NCBI GenBank assembly: GCA_030220185.1
Contig: JASPKZ010007797.1
Location: 1-64,000, forward strand
Source: Diploptera punctata
Lineage: Eukaryota > Arthropoda > Insecta > Blattodea > Blaberidae
DNA: 64,000 bases
Reading direction: 5' to 3'
Shown here: piece by piece, positions 18,623 through 27,189 of the stretch
How the letters are laid out: each line of letters starts with the position of its first letter
How positions within the stretch are numbered: position 1 is the first letter of the stretch
Translations under genes and position numbers: made by a program
Notes under the pieces: generated by a model
Seen by the model: only the letters and a program-made list of their open reading frames with translations
Told to the model about the DNA's origin: nothing
Database searches by the model: none

Positions 18623-19051
18623 ATTTATTTTTCTTATGATACCATATATACATATATATATATATGTGTGTGTGTGATTAAGGAAGGTTTCTTGGGTATT
18701 CTGCAGAAAACCCAAGAAACCTCTTTTAATAATACTTATATCCACAAAAATCTACAATAATGTGCATATACTGGGTCTGCAATATAAGTTGTAATTGCTG
18801 AAGCAGAGTTTTTAAAGTGGGCTATGTGACTTGCTTCAGCTGGTAGTGCACACATCCAGTTTGCCTTGATGGCATGTGAATACAGTTAGTCAGCTTTAAG
18901 TTATCAAGATGATGAGAGCGATTTTGTTGGTGCATCATATAATTATTTTAAGTATGAGACCGGTAGACGGGTACATGGTGTATTTATGTTTTTATTATTA
19001 ATTTAACATTTCTCAATGAAAGATAAATTAAATTTGAAGAGAAAAATTTTC

Positions 19052-19124
19052 GCCTAGACCGGGACTCGAACCCGGGACCCTTGGCTTTCCGGGCCAAGTG
19101 CTCTACCAACTGAGCTACCGAGGC
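19052..19124 (-). tRNA. tRNA-like core, array D unit 1 (73 nt)
   Basis: GCCTCGGTAGCTCAGTTGGT (A box), anticodon arm CTTGGC-CCGGAAA-GCCAAG, T arm CCGGGTTCGAGTCCCGG, closing GTCTAGGC. All arms pair. Loop would read GGA with C33, so function as a normal tRNA is unlikely. Confidence 0.55.
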
Positions 19125-19355
19125 GAGTTACGATCTAGACGCAAATTTTTCTCTTATATACGTTGTAATTCCTTATCGCCAAATGCTTTTGAAACCATTG
19201 TTTCTATCTATGCAAATGGCAGCTTCTTAGTTAAGAAGACATTTATTGGGAATTTAACATTACTTTAAAAGCTAGTAAGGCTTCTAATGATGTTTTTATT
19301 ATTAATTTAACATTTCTCAATGAAAGATAAATTAAATTTGAAGAGAAAAATTTTC

Positions 19356-19428
19356 GCCTAGACCGGGACTCGAACCCGGGACCCTTGGCTTTCCGGGCCA
19401 AGTGCTCTACCAACTGAGCTACCGAGGC
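19356..19428 (-). tRNA. tRNA-like core, array D unit 2
   Basis: Identical to unit 1 at 19052-19124. Confidence 0.55.
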
Positions 19429-19659
19429 GAGTTACGATCTAGACGCAAATTTTTCTCTTATATACGTTGTAATTCCTTATCGCCAAATGCTTTTGAAACC
19501 ATTGTTTCTATCTTTGCAAATGGCAGCTTCTTAGTTAAGAAGACATTTATTGGGAATTTAACATTACTTTAAAAGCTAGTAAGGCTTCTAATGATGTTTT
19601 TATTATTAATTTAACATTTCTCAATGAAAGATAAATTAAATTTGAAGAGAAAAATTTTC

Positions 19660-19732
19660 GCCTAGACCGGGACTCGAACCCGGGACCCTTGGCTTTCCGG
19701 GCCAAGTGCTCTACCAACTGAGCTACCGAGGC
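19660..19732 (-). tRNA. tRNA-like core, array D unit 3
   Basis: Identical to units 1 and 2. Confidence 0.55.
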
Positions 19733-19898
19733 GAGTTACGATCTAGACGCAAATTTTTCTCTTATATACGTTGTAATTCCTTATCGCCAAATGCTTTTGA
19801 AACCATTGTTTCTATCTAGAAACAATGGTTTCAAAAGCATTTGGCGATAAGGAATTACAACGTATATAAGAGAAAAATTTGCGTCTAGATCGTAACTC

Positions 19899-19971
19899 GC
19901 CTCGGTAGCTCAGTTGGTAGAGCACTTGGCCCGGAAAGCCAAGGGTCCCGGGTTCGAGTCCCGGTCTAGGC
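19899..19971 (+). tRNA. tRNA-like core, array D inverted unit
   Basis: Same cloverleaf on the opposite strand; its left flank is palindromic with the end of unit 3 (centre near 19817). Confidence 0.55.
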
Positions 19972-20711
19972 GAAAATTTTTCTCTTCAAATTTAATTTAC
20001 ATGGTGTATTTATTCAGACATTTCCTGTTTGCCATCTTCAAGAACACAAATTCACAGAATTGTTAATAAATTTGAAAATACTGGCTCATAAAAATGTGTG
20101 CACACAAACAGTTTTAACAGAAAAATAGCTAGATGAGATTGCTGAAAGTCTTCAACATTCACCAAATAAATCACTCTCAAAATTAGCACAAGTACGGGTT
20201 TCAGTTTCTTCTGCACATTAAGCAACAAAGCTGTTAAACCTCAAACTGTACAGATTTACATGGGTCCATTCTTTAAAACCTGCTGATCCAGCAGCAAATT
20301 TGCGATATCAGAATTGTTTGCAGACAGAGTAATCACTGCTGATCGTTTTCTCCCTTGCTCTCCAGACCTAACAGTATGTGATTTTTTACTTGTGGGGTAA
20401 CTTGAAAGATAAGGTTCATTGAAAAAATTCTGACACATTGGAGGAACTAATTAGATAACATTACAAATCAAATCAGAAACATTTCAGTGGAAGAACTCAC
20501 ATCCCATAGAATGTGGTTTCCAGATACAATGCCTCCCAGGAAGGATGATATTTTCAACATATGTTAAAAAGTAAGATTATATATATATATGTGTAATACT
20601 TTTTATATAGTTGAAGCAGGAAAGCCGCAGGTGGCTTATTATATTAATAATAATAAAAATTTAAACATATTAATGATTTAAAAGTTTAGTAAGTAGCTTG
20701 AACTGACTTAC

Positions 20712-20767
20712 CATTACAACATCTGCAGATGAACATACTCCAAATGATGTAAGGAATGTTGCAGTAT
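20712..20767 (-). CDS. HAUS7-like gene, exon 3
   Basis: Acceptor TTTTATAG and donor GTAATG|GTAAGTC. 56 nt: two bases complete the codon split with exon 2 (giving D), then TATFLTSFGVCSSADVVM. Phases match exons on both sides, and joined to exon 4 it gives SADVVMGNCSPQENF. Confidence 0.6.
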
Positions 20768-21047
20768 CTATAAAACAAAATTCACTTTCAAGATATAGAA
20801 GATGTGGTGAAGATATCTTGCAAAAATGTAAGTTTGTAGACATCTACAAGAAAGTTTTATTACAAATGAAAATTCCAGAAGAAAATTAAGGTAATCAATT
20901 TTTCATTATTCTGCTAGATGATTTGAAGTTAAAAACAATTAAATATTTAATATGGAACATTTCAGAGAATACAACCTGTTTAACAATGTTTGACAGGGAA
21001 TGTAAACAAATTGTAATCAATGATAAAGAGACAATTTATAATAGATG
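20768..21047. other. Intronic AT-rich sequence
   Basis: No repeat family or coding signal recognised. Confidence 0.4.
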
Positions 21048-21059
21048 AGGTAAGTCTAT

Positions 21060-21284
21060 TATGTTTGAAGAGAAAAATGTTTGCCTAGACCGAGACTCGA
21101 ACCCAGGACCTTTGGCTTGCCGGGCCAAATGCTCTACCAACTGAGCTACCGAGGCGAGTTGATAGAGCATTTGGCCTGGCAAGCCAAAGGTCCCGGGTTC
21201 AAGTCTCGGTCTAGGCGAAAATTTTTCTCTTCAAATATAATTTATCTTTCATTGAGAAATGTTAAATTAATAATAAAAACATCA
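21060..21284. mobile_element. tRNA-like palindromic dimer (array E) with 12-bp target duplication
   Basis: A minus-strand tRNA-like core (about 21082-21154) joins directly, within its acceptor stem, to an inverted 3' half (21155-21217) and the plus-strand linker. AGGTAAGTCTAT occurs at 21048-21059 and 21285-21296 exactly. Cores match those of array D. Confidence 0.8.
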
Positions 21285-22034
21285 AGGTAAGTCTATATTT
21301 GAAAAGAAAAATTATATGCTCAGACAGGAGTCTGAACTCAGGGCTTTTGGCTTCCTAGGCCAATGCTCTTCCCCTGAGCATTTCAATCTAAATGCAAATT
21401 TTCCCTTATATACACTGTCAAATCCCAAATGCCACATGCTGCGAAACTGCTGCTTCGATCTTGCAAATGACGGCTTCTTTATTAAGACCTTTTATTGAGA
21501 ATTTTACATTACATTATAAAGCCAGTATGGCCTCTTTCGATGTTTTTATTATTCATTTCATACATCTCAATGATGGATAAATTATATTTGAAGAGAAAAA
21601 TTATATGCTCAGACTGGGGTTTAAACCCAGGACCTTTAGCTTTCTAGGTCAATGCTTTTCCCCTGAGCTATCTCTGAGCATATAATTTTTCTCTTCAAAC
21701 ATAATTTGTCCATCACTGAGATGTATGAAATGAATAATAAAAACATTGAAAGAGGCCATACTGGCTTTATAATGTAATGTAAAATTCCCTATAAAAGGTC
21801 TTAATAAAGAAGCCGCCATTTGCAAGGTCGAAGCAACAGTTTTGTAGCATTTGGTGCTTGGAAATTAACAGTGTATATAAGAGAAAATTTTGCATGTAGA
21901 TTGGAGTGCTCAGGTAGCTCAGGGGAAGAGCACTGGCCTAGAAAGCCAAAGGTTCTGGGTTCAAACCCCAGTCTTAGTGTATAATTTTTTTCTTCAAATA
22001 TAATCTATCCATCATGGAGATGTATGAAATGAAT

Positions 22035-22640
22035 CGATACTAGTAAAATTCTGTACAGAGGATTGTATGGATTAGGTGTGTATTCATTGAGAATCAGGTT
22101 GTTGTTGATTTCTCTTAGGATTGCGATTTCCTCCAGTATATTTATTCTCGTTGGAATGTTTTCTCTATGTACTATTGTGAGGGTGTTATCGATGTTATGC
22201 ATATGGTGTCCAGCCTGAATTACATGTTTTGCGTAACTTGATTTTCCTCCATTGTAAATGAAATCTCTGAAATGTTCCTTGAATCTAATGTTGAAGCTTC
22301 TGTTAGTTTTCCCAATGTAGAATTTATTGCAGTCTGTACATGTTAATTTGTAGATGCATTTATTGTTGAATTCATCTATTTCTTCGATGTTGTTGTTTAT
22401 TAAATTGTTTAATTTGTTATCAGTTCTGTAGGATATATTAATATTCTTATCAAGCTTTTTTAGTGTGTTGGCCAATTTTAATGTTTCTTTACCAGTGTAC
22501 GTGAGAGTTATCCATTTCTTGTTATTGTCATTGGATTCTATTACAAGTTTGGTTATGTTGTTTTTTCTTCTTTGTTTGTTTAGGATTTTATGTATTATTT
22601 GTTTGTTGCACAATCCTCTGTACAAAATTCTCACAACCAA
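22035..22640 (-). pseudogene. PLE E GIY-YIG nuclease region (inverted part)
   Basis: Open on the minus strand for about 200 residues: a linker, then CIYKLTCTDCNKFYIGKTNRSF (in two parts CIYKLTCTDCN and KFYIGKTNRSF), RFKEHFRD, KSSYAKHVIQAGH and EEIAILREI. This is the GIY-YIG nuclease with catalytic Y, G and R in place. The reverse transcriptase is missing. The frame runs into junction sequence at both ends. Confidence 0.8.
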
Positions 22641-22687
22641 GTCAGTGCTTCAACAAGGGTCAACAAGAACGGACCTAATGCATTCTG

Positions 22688-22717
22688 CTGATGATGGGAC
22701 TAGTCCCAAAAGGCCTA
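22688..22717 (+). ncRNA. Hammerhead-like motif in PLE E tail
   Basis: CTGATGA, helix II TGGGAC/GTCCCA, AAA where GAA is expected, palindrome AGGCCT (helix III), then A. One core substitution (G12 to A) suggests loss of activity. Confidence 0.5.
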
Positions 22718-22849
22718 CAGAGTTTTAAAAGAACTTAAGTTGAGGAGACGGACCTACAAGGTAACTATTTTATAGTTTTGAACCGTACATTTTATTACTA
22801 TGAAATGAATAATAAAAACATCAAAGATAAGTCTAACTCAATTATTAAT

Positions 22850-23200
22850 TAAAATAAACCTCATAGTGTCACTTCCTTTAAATATCAATGAAAAGATGAG
22901 CCTGTTTCATCTTACCTCATAAAACATCATGTTCTTTTGGAACTGTTTCAATACACCATCTTGTCATCGTCAGCTTGTCCACACTGTTGAATTTTACGTT
23001 GTCGGTCCTGGATGTTGACACCCACTCGACCTTTTGGTAAACTAAAGAACTTGCAAATTTAATCTTTTTCTCTCAAAATTAAAAATTCATGATTCTATAT
23101 CTGTTCTTTTGGACGTATATCTTCTATCAAAGTTCTTCTAAAATACAAAAGAATTCATCGTTTGGGAGAAGATCTATGTTCATAAGAACAGGGATAGAAT
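22850..23200 (-). mobile_element. PLE-type terminal fragment with a weak hammerhead-like motif
   Basis: Carries 'aaacctcatagtgtcacttcc' and 'catcttacctcata' blocks of PLE tails and nuclease-end remnants. On the minus strand near 22945-22985: CTGACGA, an imperfect stem, then TTGAAACAGTTCC. Decayed. Confidence 0.5.
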
Positions 23201-23440
23201 CGTGACAAATTATATTTGAAGAGAACAATTATATGCTCAGACTGGGGTTTGAACCCAGGATCTTTGGCTTTCTAGGGCAATGCTCTACCGCTGAGCTATC
23301 TGGGCACTCCAATCTAAACACTTTTTTCTCTCTTCTACATTGTTAATTCCTGATCGCCAAATGCTACGAGCCTTTGCTTGGGTTCAAACCCCAGTCTGAG
23401 CATATAATTTTCTTAATGTAACTAATTTGAGAATTTTTAC
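23200..23440. mobile_element. tRNA-like repeat array G (one inverted unit plus tail)
   Basis: Minus-strand core around 23232-23306 (B box GGGTTTGAACCC in plus reading) and a turn at about 23388 to 'ggttcaaaccccagtctgag' in plus orientation: again a palindromic truncated arrangement like arrays D to F. Confidence 0.65.
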
Positions 23441-23456
23441 ATTATGAGGTTTTCTT

Positions 23457-23625
23457 AATGAGAATCAAATGACTCGTAAATTCTTCTTACCTCATACATC
23501 TATGTTTTTTTAACACAGAACTGCAGTATTGGGAAAAACATTATGAAAACAGCAGTTCTGCGTTAAAAAACATACATGTATGAGGTAAGAAGAATTCACG
23601 ATTCATTTGATTCTTATATAATTTT
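23457..23625. repeat. Palindromic PLE-related repeat
   Basis: Arms 23457-23530 and 23558-23625 ('cttacctcataca' / 'tgtatgaggtaag', then 'cagaactgcag' / 'cagcagttctg'). Same type as 7195-7309. Confidence 0.65.
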
Positions 23626-23639
23626 CTTTTCAAATATAA

Positions 23640-23960
23640 TTTGTCCTTCAGTGAGTAGTGTTAAATTAATAATAAAAACATTGACAGAATAATAAATTTT
23701 CAAATTCCTGCAGAAAAGGATCTAATTTGCAAGTTCTTTGGTCTACCAATCCCCATTTCTAAGTTGATTTTTTTGATAATATCTATCTTGGTTTATTTTA
23801 AAATGTTGCAAAACACTGAAAATTGTGGCCACTAGAGCAATTTTAAAATTTTTTTTTCAGATTAATTCCCACACATATTAGTTTTAGAGAATTATAGATG
23901 GCAGCTAAACACTCACCATACTTGAAAATCTGTATGTAAAAATTTTCATGTTCGATAGTG
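23640..23960. mobile_element. Fragments: PLE tail (23690-23760) and Helitron-like repeat (23800-23960)
   Basis: 23700-23745 shares 'ctaatttgcaagttctttgg' with PLE C. 23810-23960 shares, in part inverted, 'aattgtggccactagagcaa' and 'tgtacagattttca'-like blocks with 55460-56180. Confidence 0.45.
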
Positions 23961-24000
23961 TGAGCAGTTTAGAACTTTATTAAGCAAAAACATACATAGA

Positions 24001-24400
24001 CTGAATTTTTATATATAAAATTCTTAGGAAAAATTTTGGACCAAAGAGAGATGAATACACAGGTGAATGGAGAAGACTACATAACAGTGAATTACATGGT
24101 CTTTATAGGAAGCCAGATATAATAAAAACAGTTAAGTCTTGTAGACTGTGATGGGCAGGACATGTGGCACGAATGGGAATGAAAGATGTGCATGGAAGCT
24201 TCTTGTAGGAAAACCAGAGGGAAAACGCTCAGTTCGTAGACCAAGAATGAGGAGGGAGAATAACATTAACTATGATTTCAGGGAAGTGGATTGGATTATA
24301 CAGGGGATGATTGGAAAACATTAGCTCAGGATAGGGATGTATGGAGAGCTTATGTCGTGTGGCCTGAACCTATGGGTTCGATAGTGCCAGTGAGTTAATT
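24001..24400 (+). mobile_element. RTE-type LINE 3' end
   Basis: Close match to the end of the intact RTE (KIFGPKRDEYTGEWRRLHNSELHGLYRK region, then 'gttcgatagtgccagtgag'). Contains deletions and stops. Confidence 0.8.
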
Positions 24401-24758
24401 AAAGATTAAAGGCTTTCAAAATTTTAATCTCGCATACTTTACAAGTTTCATGAGTTTTGGGCAAACCACTATTTGCCTGAAACAAAGCAGGCTATGGCAC
24501 TGTAACATTTCAAGTCTTTGCCACAAAAAAAAAATTCAAAGTTGCATAATAAAATTTAAAAAAAAGTAAGGATATTCTAAGATACACATGGCATATTTTT
24601 GGTGGTCTTTTTTTTTAAATTGAGTATACTGTTAATAAATAAACCTGTACTAAAAATGTATAAATCAACTGCATCCACCCATAAGAAGATTGTTATGTAA
24701 AAATAAAATAAAACAAAGTAATCAACGATTAATAAAAAGAACAGCAAATGTGTCTCAC

Positions 24759-24927
24759 CATTTTCTTTCTTCACATTAACACCTAGTTGTGATAATGCCC
24801 AGCCGATAAGACGTTCACGCTCTTCTCCAGGTTTTAATATAGCTCTTTCTAATTCACGTTTCTCGACTGTCAATCCTATATCTTTCAGACTCTCATGCAT
24901 ATCATTAATTTGTGATTTATACATTTC
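24759..24927 (-). CDS. HAUS7-like gene, exon 2
   Basis: Acceptor AATTTCAG and donor GAAAATG|GTGAGA. 169 nt: 56 codons plus one base. EMYKSQINDMHESLKDIGLT, then VEKRELERAILKPGEER, RLIGWALSQLGV. The last block resembles HAUS7 'LLCSPSEYRLEILEWM' from memory. Confidence 0.65.
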
Positions 24928-25379
24928 CTGAAATTAATAATAACCATTCAAATATATTTAAGTAAAATTTAGTTTGTAAAGAGCCTATATACCACTCAGG
25001 CTCAATTTCAGAATAAGTTCAGTGAAATCGTAGGAACTAAAATACAATTGAATTCCTTTTTAAATTGTATTAAAAACATTCACAAAAGTATTAATTTCAC
25101 AATGGAAAGGCCTACAGGCACAAAGATTGCATATTTTATAAGTTGAAGACGGATTTTACCTAAGAAGGTATAATTTAACTTATTTTATTTTTAGGGTAAG
25201 AAGTTGGACCTTTTGGAGGCTGTAGAAATAAATAAATTGAAAAGTAGTAATAAACTGTTAAAATTCTCAACTTGATTTGAATGAACCCCCCTTGTTAAAT
25301 TTAAAAAAAGATTGTTGTATTGTTGCTTAGATCAGTTGATATGTACTATAATAACACAATTCATAATTTGTTAACATGT

Positions 25380-25412
25380 CTGAAGAAGGTACAGTGTACT
25401 GAAACAACTGTC
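25380..25412 (+). ncRNA. Hammerhead-like motif (family 7), copy 1
   Basis: CTGAAGA, helix II GTAC/GTAC with loop AGT, GAA, ACA-AC-TGT (helix III), then C. All core bases are present. The same motif with the same downstream 'aatatgaaaatc' is at 56600-56632. Confidence 0.6.
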
Positions 25413-25594
25413 ACTGAATTATATCTTAATAAATATGAAAATCAAATAAAATTTGTCAAATTATTTATACTATAGTACTAAGTTACCTGGTTTCTGTAAT
25501 ATAATATAATCGCAAAAAAAAAAGAGACTAAAGTCTTAATAAATATTATTGAAATCAATAAACGTGAAATAAATATCAATCAAAACACAATAAC

Positions 25595-25633
25595 CTTTAA
25601 AGCAATCATAACATTCGCGGCAAAACTTTCCAT
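25595..25633 (-). CDS. HAUS7-like gene, candidate first coding exon
   Basis: ATG at 25633, 13 codons (MESFAANVMIALK), then donor AAG|GTTATT, joining in phase 0 to exon 2. The donor is not a strong consensus beyond GT, so this start is the least certain exon after the terminal one. No other in-frame start was seen closer to exon 2. Upstream 25640-25760 would be the 5' leader. Confidence 0.45.
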
Positions 25634-25759
25634 AAGCACAAGATCTTTCGTTTTATAAGCCACAGATCATAGATCACAGATTACCATTCAGAAAATTGAT
25701 CTTCTACCAGCGATAACCCGTGAAAAAACAAGGCCACAGCCTTCTATATCATAGAGAAC

Positions 25760-26660
25760 CATTTTCTTCTTCACTTTATGGGCTAGGCAAGTTGCCTGTT
25801 CCACCTCACAGTTCTGTCCATTTTTTCACTGGTCTTCCTACATTCCTTGAACCTCTTGGCTTATAATTAAATGCTGCTTTGGGTAATCTAGTTACCATTG
25901 TTTAAGAAAAAAAAAATTAAAACTAGACATCAGAGCCCTCAAACGTTGGCAAGAAAAACTAACCAATTACAGCAGTACTGCATTATCGACTTGTCCGTAG
26001 CGCTAGCTCAGATGGCAGCATCCCTTGATTAATTATCCATCATCATGAACAAATCCGTTTTAGGCCATGTGATCTGTGATGATAAACCTAACGAAGATGG
26101 TATTGATGTTTCCGCCGATGTTTCTGGTTTTCCTTGGTCCCTAATGTCCAGTTGGAGTATATTGGAACGCCAATTTTGGAAATATATTTCTTTCCATTCT
26201 TCCTAGATGATTTTTCCATTCTAGTTGATATCTTTCTATATCTATCTCTATCTATCTTCGGGTTTTTACAGCTGCTGCCGTCTTCCCGTGCCAAACCTCC
26301 AAAGCCTACGGTCTTGGGCATCTTCGATGTTTAGCCCTCTAGCTTGCATTACTGTCTTCATGTTTTCCTTCCATGTTAACCTTGGTCTTCCTCTTTTTTT
26401 CTTTCTGTTCGGATGCCATTCATATCTTTCTATATCTTCATCTAAACTGTATTCGATACCTGGAAAGGCTGGAATTTTTAATTCTCAAACTTTTAATCTG
26501 TCGAAGTACAATTTTTAATCGCTACACTATACAGCAGATATCATCATCATCCTTAACGGATTATGCCTGTTCCGATCTCACATCTGTTCAGCCCAGCGCT
26601 TTCTTGGTCTTCCTACCGATCTTCGTCCTCCATGTCTGGATTAAATTGTAAGCGTCTCCG
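25760..26660 (-). mobile_element. LINE 3' ends of RTE type (three fragments)
   Basis: 25765-25900 matches 29540-29680 ('gtcttcctacattccttgaacc'). 26080-26520 and 26530-26650 have the typical reversed 'ggtcttcct' (GRP on the minus strand) blocks of LINE C-termini. No open frame of length. Confidence 0.55.
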
Positions 26661-26908
26661 CAGTATGAATTGAAAATATACTACACTAGCTAGGGAGGGA
26701 TGTGGTAAGCCTATGTTGATACAGCAGCAATTTTTCCGACGTTAAGCCTGGGGGTCCCCTCTGAACTTTTTGATACGTGTCGACACAAGGCTTCATCCTT
26801 TCCCTTTTCTTCAATCATCCCTCAAACAGCACATACTACACACAAACATTTCCCTCATCCTACACTCCTTCTATATGCAACAATCATTGAAAAGAGACAG
26901 ATAATGTA

Positions 26909-27186
26909 CACTTAGCAAAAAAAAGAATGAGAAGACTCTTGATCTCGAATATTTCAAGTTTTATTGCGCGATTCACACGAGTAAACTAATGCACAGCAGA
27001 GCTACAATACGTCCCCCTTCTTACAATGAACAGCATTCTTTTATGCACAGCCAGCCAGCAAACGCTTAGATCAGTGCCTTATGGCTTGCTTCGTATACAA
27101 AAAGTCACAGGTTCGATTTCAGATGAGGTTAATTTTTTTAATTGACTCTGCGTTTTGAGGCCGCTCATTTTTTTATTTGCTAAGTG
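26909..27186. mobile_element. TA-flanked MITE with CACTTAGCAAA termini
   Basis: Inverted ends CACTTAGCAAAAAAAAGAA and its near-complement at 27164-27186 (about 21 of 23 bases), TA on both sides (26907-26908, 27187-27188): a mariner/Tc1-type non-autonomous element. A B-box-like AGGTTCGATTTC lies inside (near 27112). Confidence 0.7.
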
Positions 27187-27189
27187 TAC

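Larger units (their letters stand above)
18166..18660. mobile_element. tRNA-like repeat array C (inverted pair)
   Basis: Two inverted tRNA-like cores (18256-18324 minus and 18554-18622 plus) lie between copies of the linker 'aattaaatgtttaacattg' (18196 and 18360). The AT runs at the outer ends suggest the same target or tail. Confidence 0.7.
18988..19998. mobile_element. tRNA-like repeat array D: three direct 304-bp units plus an inverted partial unit
   Basis: Minus-strand tRNA-like cores at 19052, 19356 and 19660 are exactly 304 bp apart, and the units are almost identical. At 19817 the sequence turns: a plus-strand copy of about 180 bp follows, ending in a fourth core. ACATGGTGTATTTAT flanks the whole array (18973-18987 and 19999-20013, 15 bp exact). 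So the complete array inserted in one event into the mariner remnant. Confidence 0.9.
18770..20590 (+). pseudogene. Mariner-like transposase remnant split by array D
   Basis: After the array, the plus strand reads, with stops and shifts, LQHSPNKSLSKLAQVRVSVS (about 20148-20210), LLNLKLYRFTWVHSLKPADP (20233-20295), then the C-terminal half: TVCDFYLWG-like residues (20371-20400), LKDKVH and ISVEELTS (20480-20500). The catalytic middle is deleted. The N-terminal part is presumably in 18770-18987, where only weak similarity remains. Confidence 0.6.
22035..22798. mobile_element. Penelope-like element E, 5'-inverted copy with exact 12-bp target duplication
   Basis: TATGAAATGAAT at 22023-22034 and 22799-22810 is exact. 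The 3' part (about 22612-22798) is on the plus strand: end of the nuclease frame plus hammerhead-like motif. The 5' part (22035 to about 22620) is inverted and ends with the same NPLY(R/K)IL codons at which the plus part begins. This is the pattern expected of a twin-priming type 5' inversion rather than two full copies. Confidence 0.85.
21297..22840. mobile_element. tRNA-like repeat array F, interrupted by PLE E
   Basis: Minus-strand core at about 21317-21385 and another at about 21606-21680, then inverted linker and a plus-strand core at about 21907-21978. Array E's right target copy (AGGTAAGTCTAT, 21285-21296) abuts its left end, and AGATAAGTCTAA follows its right end (about 22829), so the same target seems to have been used again. 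PLE E (22035-22798) cuts the last linker. Confidence 0.7.
5173..25633 (-). other. HAUS7: Split host gene, HAUS7-like (augmin complex subunit candidate)
   Basis: Six exons (25595-25633, 24759-24927, 20712-20767, 16862-17014, 13451-13630, 5336-5533) have AG acceptors and GT donors and keep a single frame through 265 codons from the ATG at 25633. A weak seventh exon may end at 5173. From memory of vertebrate HAUS7, collinear resemblances are: an N-terminal 'LKPGEERERLIGWALSQ' block, 'GNCSPQENFKFWSKL', a charged coiled coil, and 'CENLKNLKM' near the C-terminus. Family knowledge: augmin recruits gamma-tubulin to spindle microtubules. Vertebrate HAUS7 is about 370 residues, so a C-terminal part may be missing. 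The identification is moderate; the exon chain itself is stronger. Introns run from 2.9 to 8.0 kb apart from the short first one and are packed with mobile elements. Confidence 0.5.

Noticed and set aside
19052..19971. A cluster of functional tRNA genes
   Set aside because: Cores are embedded in ~304-bp repeats with a target duplication, have C at position 33 and an anticodon (GGA) that does not fit a tRNA without a long variable arm.
15004..23440. A CRISPR-like or bacterial repeat system
   Set aside because: Units are over 300 bp with tRNA-like cores, no short spacers or cas genes, and the window is eukaryotic.
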